Shown here in pieces: positions 18,304 through 27,144 of a stretch of 64,000 nucleotides of DNA. The notes beneath the pieces were generated by a model. It was given only the letters and a program-made list of their open reading frames with translations. It was not told where the DNA came from and searched no databases. The DNA lies in contig MTMI02000009.1 in the NCBI GenBank assembly GCA_002011165.2, positions 62,001-126,000 of the forward strand, written 5' to 3'. The stretch is from Candidatus Mnemosynella biddleae. Lineage in GTDB: Archaea > Halobacteriota > Archaeoglobi > Mnemosynellales > Mnemosynellaceae. Positions within the stretch are counted from its first letter, which is position 1. Each line of letters begins with the position of its first letter. The position numbers were made by a program, and so were the translations under genes.

Positions 18304-19400
18304 ATTATGCCCATCTCGGTGAGTCGTTCTGGAAGATAAACGGAAGTGACGTAATCGAGACCGTATCTCGCTAAGGCCTGCTGCTCTGCTTTTTTATTCA
18401 TCTTCAACTGAAGTTCTATTTGTTCCCTCCAGAATTCTGTGTCAAATCTCGGGTCAGTCTTCATGGATTCAAGAGCTTTTATATCTTGGTCATTCAACCT
18501 GTCAGTTGGGAGTTTATATTTTTCAATGTCAACTGGTCTTATTCCAATAAACTGAGCGGATGGACATGCCATATACTCGGAGAGATGAGCGCTCTTAATT
18601 GAACCGTAAGCAACTGATGCATAAATTCTGTAAGACCACGGATCGCCATCCGTAAAGACGACAACAGGAAGTTTAAGCTCTTCATTTAGTCTCTTTATCA
18701 ATCTCCTCGTACTTCTCGCTGGCTGACCCTTCAGATGAACAAGAATTGCATCGTATTCGTCGTAAAAATTGTTCTCTATGAGTCTTGCATACATACCACC
18801 TGTCTCTATTGCGATGACCATTTTGGCATCATGTTCTATAAACTCCAGATTATCGACATTGCTTGGAATTGGATATCCTTTCTCTCCGACATCATCTATG
18901 CAATGGAATTCTCTTGTGTCTCCACTTCTCAGACGCTCTCTCAATCTTATTGGTCCGAAGATGTTTGCTCCATCTTCTTCAGGTGTTATGTGGAAGTATT
19001 CTCTCTGAACATCTGTTATAATTTCAAGATCTTCAATCAACCGATCGCTTTCTTGCTGTTCTCTAAATTTCGCTTTGCCCCATCCTTCGGAGATATAGTA
19101 AAGTTCTCTAAGAGTTGAGGATCTGTTCTCCTCAAGTTGATATTTTAAGAAATCTATCACGTAAGCGGTTTTTAGAAGCTGATAAGCTCCTCTTGCTCTT
19201 TTTGCACTCCTCTCGCTGAGTCTATCACCATAAACCCAGACTTCACTTTCTTCGTCAAATTCTATATTAAGCTTCGTTCTGGTGGGAATTTTAATATGGG
19301 GAATTTCCTCTCTTACGATCTGAGAATAAAGATCTTCGACCAAGTTCATGAGGATTTTGAGTGTTTTGAAGTCCCTCTCATTAATAATTGATTTAGTCAA
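18300..19400 (-). CDS. top6A: DNA topoisomerase VI subunit A
   Basis: A 366-residue Spo11-like DNA-cleaving subunit of the type IIB topoisomerase. The catalytic tyrosine lies in [13 protein letters not shown] (about residues 99-111). The Toprim domain shows [10 protein letters not shown] and [15 protein letters not shown] (DxD metal site), and [15 protein letters not shown] follows. The start is TTG 19398-19400, overlapping the top6B TGA as TTGA and preceded by GGAGGTGA. With subunit B it relaxes and decatenates DNA. Confidence 0.97.
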   Translation of the reverse strand: MTKSIINERDFKTLKILMNLVEDLYSQIVREEIPHIKIPTRTKLNIEFDEESEVWVYGDRLSERSAKRARGAYQLLKTAYVIDFLKYQLEENRSSTLRELYYISEGWGKAKFREQQESDRLIEDLEIITDVQREYFHITPEEDGANIFGPIRLRERLRSGDTREFHCIDDVGEKGYPIPSNVDNLEFIEHDAKMVIAIETGGMYARLIENNFYDEYDAILVHLKGQPARSTRRLIKRLNEELKLPVVVFTDGDPWSYRIYASVAYGSIKSAHLSEYMACPSAQFIGIRPVDIEKYKLPTDRLNDQDIKALESMKTDPRFDTEFWREQIELQLKMNKKAEQQALARYGLDYVTSVYLPERLTEMGII

Positions 19401-21343
19401 ATAGAGTCACCTCCAATCATACCTATCGTCACCATTTCCTCCTCGATTCCATCAACCACCGGTTTTTGCGGTTCTCCTTTTGAGAAATACTCGATGAATT
19501 TCTCCTCACCGGGTTTGAGCTTGACATCCCAAGAAAGAGTTACCATCCCATCCATTCTTTTTATTTTACCATCTTTCGCATCCACAACATCACCCTTCAC
19601 ACTTTGATATAACCTGAAACTTCTCATCGCGTCATCGTAATTCTTCAGACGAATAATAACTCTGTATAGTTCTCCATTCCTCTCTACTTTACTCTGAATA
19701 AGAACATTACCCATGATTTTTGCAATTATTGGAGATATATCAGGCTTTTCTTTGTTCAACATCTTTGAAATTTTCTCAACAAAAAGGGGAAGGACCTCAC
19801 TTATGATTTCCTCCTTTTCCTTCCTCTTCTTCAAGATCTCCTGTCTGTCTAGGAATATCTTCAACTTCCTTGCCACAGCTCTAACCGCAAGTTCAATTTC
19901 GCTGAGAATTTCATCTACACTCGCAACAGCTTCCTTTGATTCTGAAGTATAAGGAACATTTGTAGACGCAACATGAACAACAATTATTGCGGGCCCAATT
20001 GGAAGATTTCCGGTTCCTCCGGGTTGAGATAATCCATAATTCCTCCAGTTTATTTTTTCTATTGCTTGAGTTATGGCACAGCCACCTTGCTGATAGAGAA
20101 GAGGCGTTCTGTTAGCATACCTTATAAGCTCAACTTTCTCTTCCTTTGGGAATTTCTCGCTATAAGCTATAGCAGCTTCAACAAGAAATGGATTACCGAG
20201 ATAAACGGATGGTTGTCTCGTAACTGCCTCAACAAAATCTCCCTCCTTAGGATTGAGATTGAACTCCTTCATGAGTCCCTTTTTCAGCATCTCTTCACCA
20301 ATCGGAGAGAGGCAATCCAGTGGAGGCGCCGAGATTTTTACGGACTTTAACGCTTTTAGAATTCTCATCGCCTCTTCTCGAGATGCCTCTCTCGGATTCA
20401 TATCTGGATCAACATTTGCTATTGCACAGATCTCCTTTGCGGTTCTTCTTCCGAGTCTGCTGAATTCGTTCTCTAAAAAGGAAATTATCTTGGTTCTCTC
20501 AGTGTATCTCATCATCTTCATAAGCGTTCCGAGATCTATCCCTTCAGGATGCGGTTTAATTTCAATTGCCTTCTTCGGGAGTTCTGTTGTAGCTCTTTCG
20601 AAAAGCTCTTCAAAACCGTATGGATCTCTAAAAAAGATTCTTGCATGTGGATTGACTATAGCAGTGGATTTGAGATAGCCATAAACCGATTGTTTAACTC
20701 CAATCATTCTAAAAGAATTCTCTTCGGATTGGTTGCTCCCTCCCTCTTCCTGAATGGTTCCCTCCTTATACCCCGCAACATACTGACCTTCGAGTTCAAG
20801 CTCGACTCTGGTGCCTCTAGGAAATGGCGCTTCTGTCTCTCTTTCAACAACAATCTCCGGTTCATTGGTTTGAGTATTTATCATAAGCTCATAGTAGTAT
20901 GCTGGTTTAGAGGGATGAATTCTTGAAATAATTCTCGTGGGTTTTCCCGTAGTTAACTGAGCATAAAGAACCGCTGCAGATATTCCTATACCCTGCTGAC
21001 CTCTGCTCTGTCTGATAGAGTGAAAACGAGATCCATAAAGTAATCTTCCGAAGACATTAGGAATTTGCTCTTTTACAATCCCCGGACCGTTATCTTCAAC
21101 GATAACTTTGTAAACATCCTTCTCACCTTCAACTCTCTCAATCTCTACTCTCACATCCGGAAGAATTCCAGTTTCTTCACAAGCATCTAAAGAGTTGTCC
21201 ACTGCCTCTTTAACAGCGGTTATTAAGCTTTTTCTCTTCGAATCGAAGCCTAAAATATGTCTGTTCTTCTCGAAGAACTCTGCAACGCTAATCGCTCTCT
21301 GGCGTTTTGCAAGCTCCTCCGCAATCGTTAGAAAATCGGTCAT
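19397..21343 (-). CDS. top6B: DNA topoisomerase VI subunit B
   Basis: A 648-residue GHKL ATPase subunit. Bergerat-fold motifs are visible: N1 [14 protein letters not shown] near residue 45, N2 VEDNGPGI near 85, and the ATP lid [20 protein letters not shown] near 105. The transducer domain has a [15 protein letters not shown] segment (about 415) and the C-terminal region an Ig-like beta segment. A Gly/Ser-rich [11 protein letters not shown] stretch near residue 208 looks like a flexible loop. It lies directly upstream of top6A and is translationally coupled to it. Confidence 0.97.
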   Translation of the reverse strand: MTDFLTIAEELAKRQRAISVAEFFEKNRHILGFDSKRKSLITAVKEAVDNSLDACEETGILPDVRVEIERVEGEKDVYKVIVEDNGPGIVKEQIPNVFGRLLYGSRFHSIRQSRGQQGIGISAAVLYAQLTTGKPTRIISRIHPSKPAYYYELMINTQTNEPEIVVERETEAPFPRGTRVELELEGQYVAGYKEGTIQEEGGSNQSEENSFRMIGVKQSVYGYLKSTAIVNPHARIFFRDPYGFEELFERATTELPKKAIEIKPHPEGIDLGTLMKMMRYTERTKIISFLENEFSRLGRRTAKEICAIANVDPDMNPREASREEAMRILKALKSVKISAPPLDCLSPIGEEMLKKGLMKEFNLNPKEGDFVEAVTRQPSVYLGNPFLVEAAIAYSEKFPKEEKVELIRYANRTPLLYQQGGCAITQAIEKINWRNYGLSQPGGTGNLPIGPAIIVVHVASTNVPYTSESKEAVASVDEILSEIELAVRAVARKLKIFLDRQEILKKRKEKEEIISEVLPLFVEKISKMLNKEKPDISPIIAKIMGNVLIQSKVERNGELYRVIIRLKNYDDAMRSFRLYQSVKGDVVDAKDGKIKRMDGMVTLSWDVKLKPGEEKFIEYFSKGEPQKPVVDGIEEEMVTIGMIGGDSI

Positions 21344-21352
21344 AAAAACCCC

Positions 21353-21586
21353 TCACCTGAGTTCCGCACCAACAATCGTTTGGGTGGAAAGAACACCTTC
21401 AATCTCTCGTATTTCATCAACTATTCTATTCAGAGCGCTCAAACCTTCAACCTCTATAATCACGACGAAATCGTACTCGCCGAAAACGTGAAAAACATCT
21501 CTGATTCCTTCTATTCTAACAAGCTTATCGTAAACAGGCCTCTCCTGACCAGGAACAACGTTCACCATAGTAACTCCTATAACCAT
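21353..21586 (-). CDS. Lrp/AsnC ligand-binding (RAM) domain protein, no DNA-binding domain
   Basis: About 77 residues consisting only of the AsnC_trans_reg/RAM fold: [19 protein letters not shown], then [19 protein letters not shown] and [14 protein letters not shown]. There is no helix-turn-helix, so it may bind small molecules or pair with full Lrp proteins. ATG 21584-21586 is chosen because GGTGAGG precedes it; a TTG at 21601 would add five residues. It lies 9 bases upstream of top6B and is probably first in that transcript. Its ligand cannot be read from the sequence. Confidence 0.85.
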   Translation of the reverse strand: MVIGVTMVNVVPGQERPVYDKLVRIEGIRDVFHVFGEYDFVVIIEVEGLSALNRIVDEIREIEGVLSTQTIVGAELR

Positions 21587-21672
21587 TTGATCCTCACCCA
21601 AATGAAAATATGCGAAGAGAGCATAAAAAAGTTTTCAAGATGCCGGAAACATTTTCGTTCTATTAGGATAAC

Positions 21673-21700
21673 CTTTAAGAGGCTTTAAGAGAATCATCCG
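21673..21700 (+). promoter_or_regulatory. mre11 operon promoter with tandem CTTTAAGAG
   Basis: A tandem ten-base unit (CTTTAAGAGG then CTTTAAGAGA) occupies 21673-21692. The first copy is positioned as a TATA box, with initiation expected around base 21700, directly at the mre11 ATG (21701). No ribosome-binding sequence lies between, so the mRNA is probably leaderless. Inference from spacing. Confidence 0.45.
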
Positions 21701-22960
21701 ATGAATATGGAGTTCATTCACGTCGCTGATGTTCATTTAGGTTATGAGCAATATGGATCTCATGAGCGTTTTCTAGACTTTGGAGATGCTTTTAACAAAG
21801 TTGTAAACTATGCCATTGAGAACAATGTTGATTTCTTTCTTATCTCAGGAGATCTCTTCAACAAAAGAAATATCAATCCAAAAACGTTAATTCAAGCGAC
21901 TGCAATTCTGAGAAGGTTAAAAGAGAGTGGAATTCCAGTTATAGCAATAGAAGGAAATCACGATAGAGCTCTTTATGGGGATAAACTCTCGTGGATGAAT
22001 TATCTTTCGAAAGAGGGTTACATTCATCTTCTGAATGTCAAGATCGAAGAGAGCGGTGTGAAACTCAATCCATGGAATGAGAGATCAAGATCCGGTGGTT
22101 ATGTGGAGATAGGGGATGTAAGAATCATAGGTATAAGATATTATGGAGCTTCAACCTCGAAAGTCCTAGAGATGGTGGAAGATGAATTGAGAGCTCTAAG
22201 AGATGGAAAATTCACAATCCTTATGCTCCACGCTGGAATGGAGAGGTACATGCCCTATGCGGAGGGAGGATTGGGATATGATCAGCTCTCAAAAATAAGG
22301 AATTTCGTGGACTATGTCGCACTAGGACACATTCACAAACATTACGAAGTGGGTGGATGGATATTTAATCCCGGTTCACTGGAAAATTGGAATTCTCAAG
22401 AAGTTGGATGGAGGAAAGGATTTTTCCACATTAAACTGAAAAATGATGCTCTTGAAGTAAAACACATCGAAAGTGAGAGGAGACCATTCCTCAAAGAGGA
22501 TCTTGATATTGGAGCTCTGAAAACGCCTTCAGAAATAATGGAGAGAATTAAGACGCTCCTGAACTCACTTGAAATTCCAAATGGATGCATATTCGAGCTC
22601 AACTTGAAGGGCTCTCTGCTTTTTGATCGATCAGAACTTAGAGTTGAAGAAATAGAGGAAATTCTGAAAGAGAGGGGAGTTCTCATCCCGAGAGTTAATC
22701 TGAACGTAGAGACCAACTCAATGAGAGAAGTTGCAGAAAAGAGAGAAGATGTGGAAAGATCTGTTCTCAGAGAGCTTGTGAGGAGATACTCTCAATATTC
22801 AGAAATTCTGGAGGACTTCGTCTCTACAATAATGAGCTTAAGAAGAATCATTCCTGAAGATCCAAGTGCTGAGGAGATACTTTCGATACTTGAAAGAGGA
22901 ATATGGAAGGAAGAGGAAATTTGGGACTGGAGGCGTGCATTTGCTGATAAAAAGAATTGA
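21701..22960 (+). CDS. mre11: DNA double-strand break repair nuclease Mre11
   Basis: A 419-residue calcineurin-like phosphoesterase. The five phosphodiesterase motifs are present: VADVHLGYEQ (I), LISGDLFNKRN (II), AIEGNHDRALYG (III), LMLHAGMERY (IV) and ALGHIHKHY (V), followed by the FNPGSLENW strand. The C-terminal ~130 residues are helical and should bind the base of the Rad50 coiled coil. It resects and processes DNA ends with Rad50, HerA and NurA, all encoded next. A second ATG at 21707 is equally possible. Its 3' end overlaps rad50 by 20 bases. Confidence 0.97.
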   Translation: MNMEFIHVADVHLGYEQYGSHERFLDFGDAFNKVVNYAIENNVDFFLISGDLFNKRNINPKTLIQATAILRRLKESGIPVIAIEGNHDRALYGDKLSWMNYLSKEGYIHLLNVKIEESGVKLNPWNERSRSGGYVEIGDVRIIGIRYYGASTSKVLEMVEDELRALRDGKFTILMLHAGMERYMPYAEGGLGYDQLSKIRNFVDYVALGHIHKHYEVGGWIFNPGSLENWNSQEVGWRKGFFHIKLKNDALEVKHIESERRPFLKEDLDIGALKTPSEIMERIKTLLNSLEIPNGCIFELNLKGSLLFDRSELRVEEIEEILKERGVLIPRVNLNVETNSMREVAEKREDVERSVLRELVRRYSQYSEILEDFVSTIMSLRRIIPEDPSAEEILSILERGIWKEEEIWDWRRAFADKKN

Positions 22961-25592
22961 ACTTGAAAATGTGAAGAGCTACAGAAGAGCTTCCGTAGAT
23001 CTTTCTACAGGAGTGAATGCTATAACGGGAGAGAATGGAGCAGGTAAAACCACGATTCTCGAAGCAGTTGGTTTTGCTCTCTTCGATTATTTACCTTACA
23101 ATCAGAGGCAATTTATCAGATATGGGGAGAGGAGGGGATGTGTTTCCATTGAGATCGTAGGAAGAGACGGAAGGGATTACAGAATAGTGAGACAGTTTGG
23201 AAACTCTCCAAAGTATTACGTTGAAGATGTTGAACTGAGAAGACAGATAGTTGAAGGCAAAGAAGATGTCATGAGATGGCTCAGAGATCAAATGAGAATT
23301 TCTAGTTCAATAGAGCCAGATGTCCTTTTCAGGGAAGTTGTAGGGGTTCCTCAGGGTAATTTCACCTCGATTTTTCTAAGGAGGAGGTCGGAGAGAGCTC
23401 CAATTTTCGAGGCTCTTTTCGGTATAGAGGATTACAGAAAAACAGCTGAAAGAATGAATGACGTGCTTAGGAAAATTGAAAGTGAAATAGCAGAGCAAAA
23501 GGAGAAATTAGGTGAACTGAGAGGTAGGACAGTTAATTACGAAGAGAGAAAGAAGGAGATGGAAAAATATGAGAAAATCGTTGAAGATCTCAGAAAAAGA
23601 ATTGATGGTGTTGAGAAAGAGGTTAAAAAAACACAAAAATCTCTCCAAAGGTTAGATGGGCTGAAGAAAAGACTGGAAGTTTTGGAGAATGAGTTGAGGA
23701 CTAAAAAAGATTTGAAACATATAATTTTCAAAAATTACGAGACTCAGAAGAGAGAACTTGAGGAATTGGAGAAGAATAGAAGAGAAATTGAGAGATTGAA
23801 GGAAGCTTTTGAAGAATTCGAAAAATTGAAGAGAGAGGTTGAGGAGCTGAGAGAGAAATTGAACGAGAAAGAGAAGAGAGATAGAGAGCTTCATTCAAAG
23901 ATTGAACTTCTCAAGAGAATTGAGGAAGAATTCGAGAATCTGAGAGAGGAGCTGAAAGTAATTGAAGAGGAGAAAAAGAGAATAGAGGATATAGAACGTT
24001 CCATAAGAGAGTTGGAAAGTTTGGAGACGAAATTGAACGAGTTAAATGAGAAGGAGGAAAAGAGAAAATTCGCGATAAAAAGGATTGAGGAATTGAGAAA
24101 AGAAGTAGAAAAGAAAATTAGAAGAATCTCAGAAATTGAAGAAAATCTCAAAAACCTTGATGAGATCAAAAAGAAGGTTAAAGTTCTAGAAGAGAAAAGA
24201 GAGAAGTTAAAAGAGATCTCTGAAGGGCTCAGAGGAATTGATGAGAGTTTGAAATATCTAGAAGAACTTAGAAATTTCCTTTCTTCAGGAATCTGTCCTT
24301 TCATTCAGGAGACTTGCTCCAGAGTTTCCGAAGAAGTAATAGAAGAGAGGAGAATGAATTTGAAAGAGGAGAGGGAGAGATTGATTTCAATTTCAAAAAA
24401 ATTGAGAGATGAGATCAAGAACTTTGAACAATATGAAACTAAATTGAGCGAATTAAAGATATTTGAGAGAGAGAGAGAAATTTTGAGAGAAGAGCTCGAA
24501 GAAATTAGAAAAGAGATCAAGAGACTGGAGAAATTTGCAGAAATCTCGTTTGAACGTGAATTAAAGGAGGTTAAGAGTGAAGTTGAAGAACTCAGGGTCC
24601 AAAAGAAGGTGCTTGGGGAACTGAAGAAGAGGGTGCAAAGAGAAGAAGAAATAAAAATATTGCTAAAAAGGAGAGAGAAGGAAATTTATACTCTTAAAAT
24701 TGGCATTGAAGAGATCAAAAAAGAGATATCTGACTTAAATGAGCTCAGAGATGAAATTAATAGGAAAAGTGCAAGAATGGAGAATCTGAAAAATGATTAT
24801 GAGAATTACAGAAAACTTCCTGAAATAATCGAGAGAATTACAAGGATTAAAAAGGAGCTGGAAAAGACGACGAGAGAACTTGAAAGGATAGAAAGAGATG
24901 AAAAAACGATTGAAGATGAAATAAGAGAGATCAGAGAAATTTACGATGAAAAAGTGCACGAAGAAATTAAGAGAGAAGCAGAGAGGTTTTTAAATCTTTT
25001 GGGTGATCTAAAGGGAAGATTAAAAATCGCTGAGGATGTTCTAGGGAGACTTAGAGAAGAGATCAAATTCTATGAAGAGTGTATGAAAAAGATGAGAGTT
25101 TTGGAGGAAAGAATAAAAGAATTAGAGAGGAGGAGAGAAGATGTAAGAAGGATTAAAGAAATTCTGAGAGATGCCATACCTCTGATTACTGAGGCTCACG
25201 TTTCATCAGTTTCCGAGGAGGCCAGAAAAATTTATTCTGAAATAATTGGAGATTTTTCGCAGATTCTCAGCTGGAACAACGATTTTGGTATAAGAATTAA
25301 AAAAGGTGGAGAAGAGAGAGAGTTTCTCCAAATGTCCGGTGGAGAACAGATGTCAGCAGCTTTAGCGGTTCGATTGGCTCTATTAAAACATCTCTCAACA
25401 GTTGATTTTGCCTTCTTTGATGAACCTACGCAAAATATGGATGAAGAAAGAAGAGGTAATTTTGCAAACTGCATTTCAAACTTTAGAGGTATAAAACAGC
25501 TAGTTGTAATAAGTCATGACGATACGTTTGAGTCGCTAGTCTATAATGCTCTAAGGGTTGAAAAAACTCCGGAGGGTAGCAGAATAACATGA
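22941..25592 (+). CDS. rad50: DNA double-strand break repair ATPase Rad50
   Basis: About 883 residues. Walker A is GENGAGKTTILEAVGFA near residue 35, and the Q-loop region is VVGVPQGNFTSIF near residue 135. Long coiled coils follow, then the signature SGGEQMSAALAVRLALL and Walker B VDFAFFDEPTQNMDEE. TTG 22941 is favoured, 7 bases after GGAGG; the longer frame from 22866 lies inside mre11. The central hook is unusual: the expected CXXC zinc hook is replaced by Cys452-x6-Cys459 (ICPFIQETCSR). Rad50 tethers DNA ends and controls Mre11. It overlaps mre11 upstream and nurA downstream. Confidence 0.96.
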   Translation: MLIKRIELENVKSYRRASVDLSTGVNAITGENGAGKTTILEAVGFALFDYLPYNQRQFIRYGERRGCVSIEIVGRDGRDYRIVRQFGNSPKYYVEDVELRRQIVEGKEDVMRWLRDQMRISSSIEPDVLFREVVGVPQGNFTSIFLRRRSERAPIFEALFGIEDYRKTAERMNDVLRKIESEIAEQKEKLGELRGRTVNYEERKKEMEKYEKIVEDLRKRIDGVEKEVKKTQKSLQRLDGLKKRLEVLENELRTKKDLKHIIFKNYETQKRELEELEKNRREIERLKEAFEEFEKLKREVEELREKLNEKEKRDRELHSKIELLKRIEEEFENLREELKVIEEEKKRIEDIERSIRELESLETKLNELNEKEEKRKFAIKRIEELRKEVEKKIRRISEIEENLKNLDEIKKKVKVLEEKREKLKEISEGLRGIDESLKYLEELRNFLSSGICPFIQETCSRVSEEVIEERRMNLKEERERLISISKKLRDEIKNFEQYETKLSELKIFEREREILREELEEIRKEIKRLEKFAEISFERELKEVKSEVEELRVQKKVLGELKKRVQREEEIKILLKRREKEIYTLKIGIEEIKKEISDLNELRDEINRKSARMENLKNDYENYRKLPEIIERITRIKKELEKTTRELERIERDEKTIEDEIREIREIYDEKVHEEIKREAERFLNLLGDLKGRLKIAEDVLGRLREEIKFYEECMKKMRVLEERIKELERRREDVRRIKEILRDAIPLITEAHVSSVSEEARKIYSEIIGDFSQILSWNNDFGIRIKKGGEEREFLQMSGGEQMSAALAVRLALLKHLSTVDFAFFDEPTQNMDEERRGNFANCISNFRGIKQLVVISHDDTFESLVYNALRVEKTPEGSRIT

Positions 25593-26596
25593 GTCTCGAT
25601 TTCTCGAAATTGAAAGACCTTTTGAAGGAGCTCGAGGAATTTAGATTTGAATGTGAAATTGAAGAACTGGATGTTGAAGAAATAGACTGCCATGGAGAGT
25701 GGGATGGGGTTGAAGAAACTTTCAGGACTTTCGAAGATTATCAGAAGTGGGCAATGAAGATGTGTAAGGGTAAAACAGTTGCAGCAGTTGATGGAGGTCA
25801 GATAAATCCAGAGAGATCTTTCTACCCTCCGATCGGACTTGTTCAGTCTGCGGGTTTTGTGAATTTCAATAATGGAGAATATGAAAAGATCGTAGAAATG
25901 GATCTCGTTATACCTGAGTCAGAAACTCTGAGATTTGAGGAATTAACTTCTCTGAGAAGATTCTCTTTAGAATGTAAAATGATAAAAGAGATCATGAAAA
26001 AATTTGGAGATAGAGATCTCTTCATTTTCTACGACGGATCTCTTATAGCTTCTTTCCTCGTGGAGCTATCTTCGGAAATCAGAAGAGAATACCTAAGGAA
26101 TATCAACGAAGTGTTGGAACTTTCAGAGAAGATGGAGATACCTATAATAGGATATGTGGACTTATCCTATGCGAGAGATATCCTAAATGAAATTGAAAGA
26201 ATAAAAGGAAGAAAAATCAGAGGCTTTGATGCTATGCTGATGGCTAAAAAGCTCAAGAAGTGGGGAGATAGCTCTCCAGTTTTCATAGCGAAAAGAGAGA
26301 TAACTGAAGAGTATTCCACCCCTATTTGCTACACGTATTTTTTGAAGTCCGCAAAAGTTCCTCCTTCACGGATTGAATTTCCACACTGGATGAGAGACAT
26401 GAAGAGAGAGATCGTAAATCTTGTTTTATCTCAGTGCATTTTTGGGGGTGGAGGATATCCCTATGTCCTTGAATCAGCTGATTCTCTAGCTCATATTGGA
26501 AGAAAAGATAGAGAAAGATTCCAAACCATGATCTCAAGAATACTCTCATCCTCAAGATCTTTTAAAAGTGAGAGTAAACGACTAAGGAGGAGATAA
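25589..26596 (+). CDS. nurA: DNA end-resection nuclease NurA
   Basis: A 335-residue RNase H-like 5'-3' nuclease. The first catalytic Asp lies in TVAAVDGGQINPER near residue 66, followed by PIGLVQSAGFV. A second conserved Asp is in FIFYDGSLIASFL near 150, and a third in IPIIGYVDLSYARDIL near 190. NurA works with the HerA translocase to produce 3' overhangs for RadA. It overlaps rad50 by 4 bases (ATGA) and lies upstream of a HAS-barrel gene and herA, the standard thermophilic archaeal order. Confidence 0.95.
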   Translation: MSLDFSKLKDLLKELEEFRFECEIEELDVEEIDCHGEWDGVEETFRTFEDYQKWAMKMCKGKTVAAVDGGQINPERSFYPPIGLVQSAGFVNFNNGEYEKIVEMDLVIPESETLRFEELTSLRRFSLECKMIKEIMKKFGDRDLFIFYDGSLIASFLVELSSEIRREYLRNINEVLELSEKMEIPIIGYVDLSYARDILNEIERIKGRKIRGFDAMLMAKKLKKWGDSSPVFIAKREITEEYSTPICYTYFLKSAKVPPSRIEFPHWMRDMKREIVNLVLSQCIFGGGGYPYVLESADSLAHIGRKDRERFQTMISRILSSSRSFKSESKRLRRR

Positions 26597-26598
26597 AT

Positions 26599-27144
26599 TT
26601 GGAAATAGGTGTGATAATTGGATCGGAATCCCATATGAAATACGTTGTGAAAGTATTTAAGGAGAATGAAGTAAAGGAAGTGCCAAAACCTGAGGATTGT
26701 TCTCTGGGCAAATTTGTGAAGATAGGAGAAAAGATCGTTGGAATAATCTCAAATACGACTATAATAGATCCAGATTACGGCAGGAGAATTTACGGGAATG
26801 TTGAAGAACTGAAGATGTTTATCCCAGATTATCTCGACGAGAGAGAGAAACTCCTGAGTGTAGTGGCAATAGGAACTAAAGAAAGACAAGGAGTTATATC
26901 TTCAACTCCTTTCGTAGGAGATACAGTAAGATTAATGGAAAAAAATGAAATTAAAAGCTTTCACGAAGTTGATGGCAAATTAAGGATCTCTTATCTTCCC
27001 TATCTCTACGAGGAGCCTCTTTATGATGCGATAGTTAGTGAAATTGTTGAAGAGCTATCTTCAATCTTTCCAGAAAGGAAGAGTGTTCTTGAAGGAGTTA
27101 GAAAAATGGCAATATGGCAGAGAATGAAGGAGGTATATAAATGA
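26599..27144 (+). CDS. HAS-barrel-like protein of the HerA-NurA operon
   Basis: A 181-residue protein starting with TTG 26599, preceded by AAGGAGGAG. The segment KFVKIGEKIVGIISNTTIID resembles the HAS barrel found at the N-terminus of HerA-type ATPases, which mediates subunit assembly. No ATPase or nuclease motif is visible. It lies between nurA (2-base gap) and herA (ATGA overlap), so a role as an accessory to the HerA-NurA machine is likely, but this is inferred from position and weak domain resemblance. It could instead be a HerA-interacting regulator. Confidence 0.6.
   Translation: MEIGVIIGSESHMKYVVKVFKENEVKEVPKPEDCSLGKFVKIGEKIVGIISNTTIIDPDYGRRIYGNVEELKMFIPDYLDEREKLLSVVAIGTKERQGVISSTPFVGDTVRLMEKNEIKSFHEVDGKLRISYLPYLYEEPLYDAIVSEIVEELSSIFPERKSVLEGVRKMAIWQRMKEVYK

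Noticed and set aside
23091-25474. Minus-strand open frames opposite rad50
   Set aside because: Same antisense effect of a Glu/Lys-rich coiled coil; no independent support.
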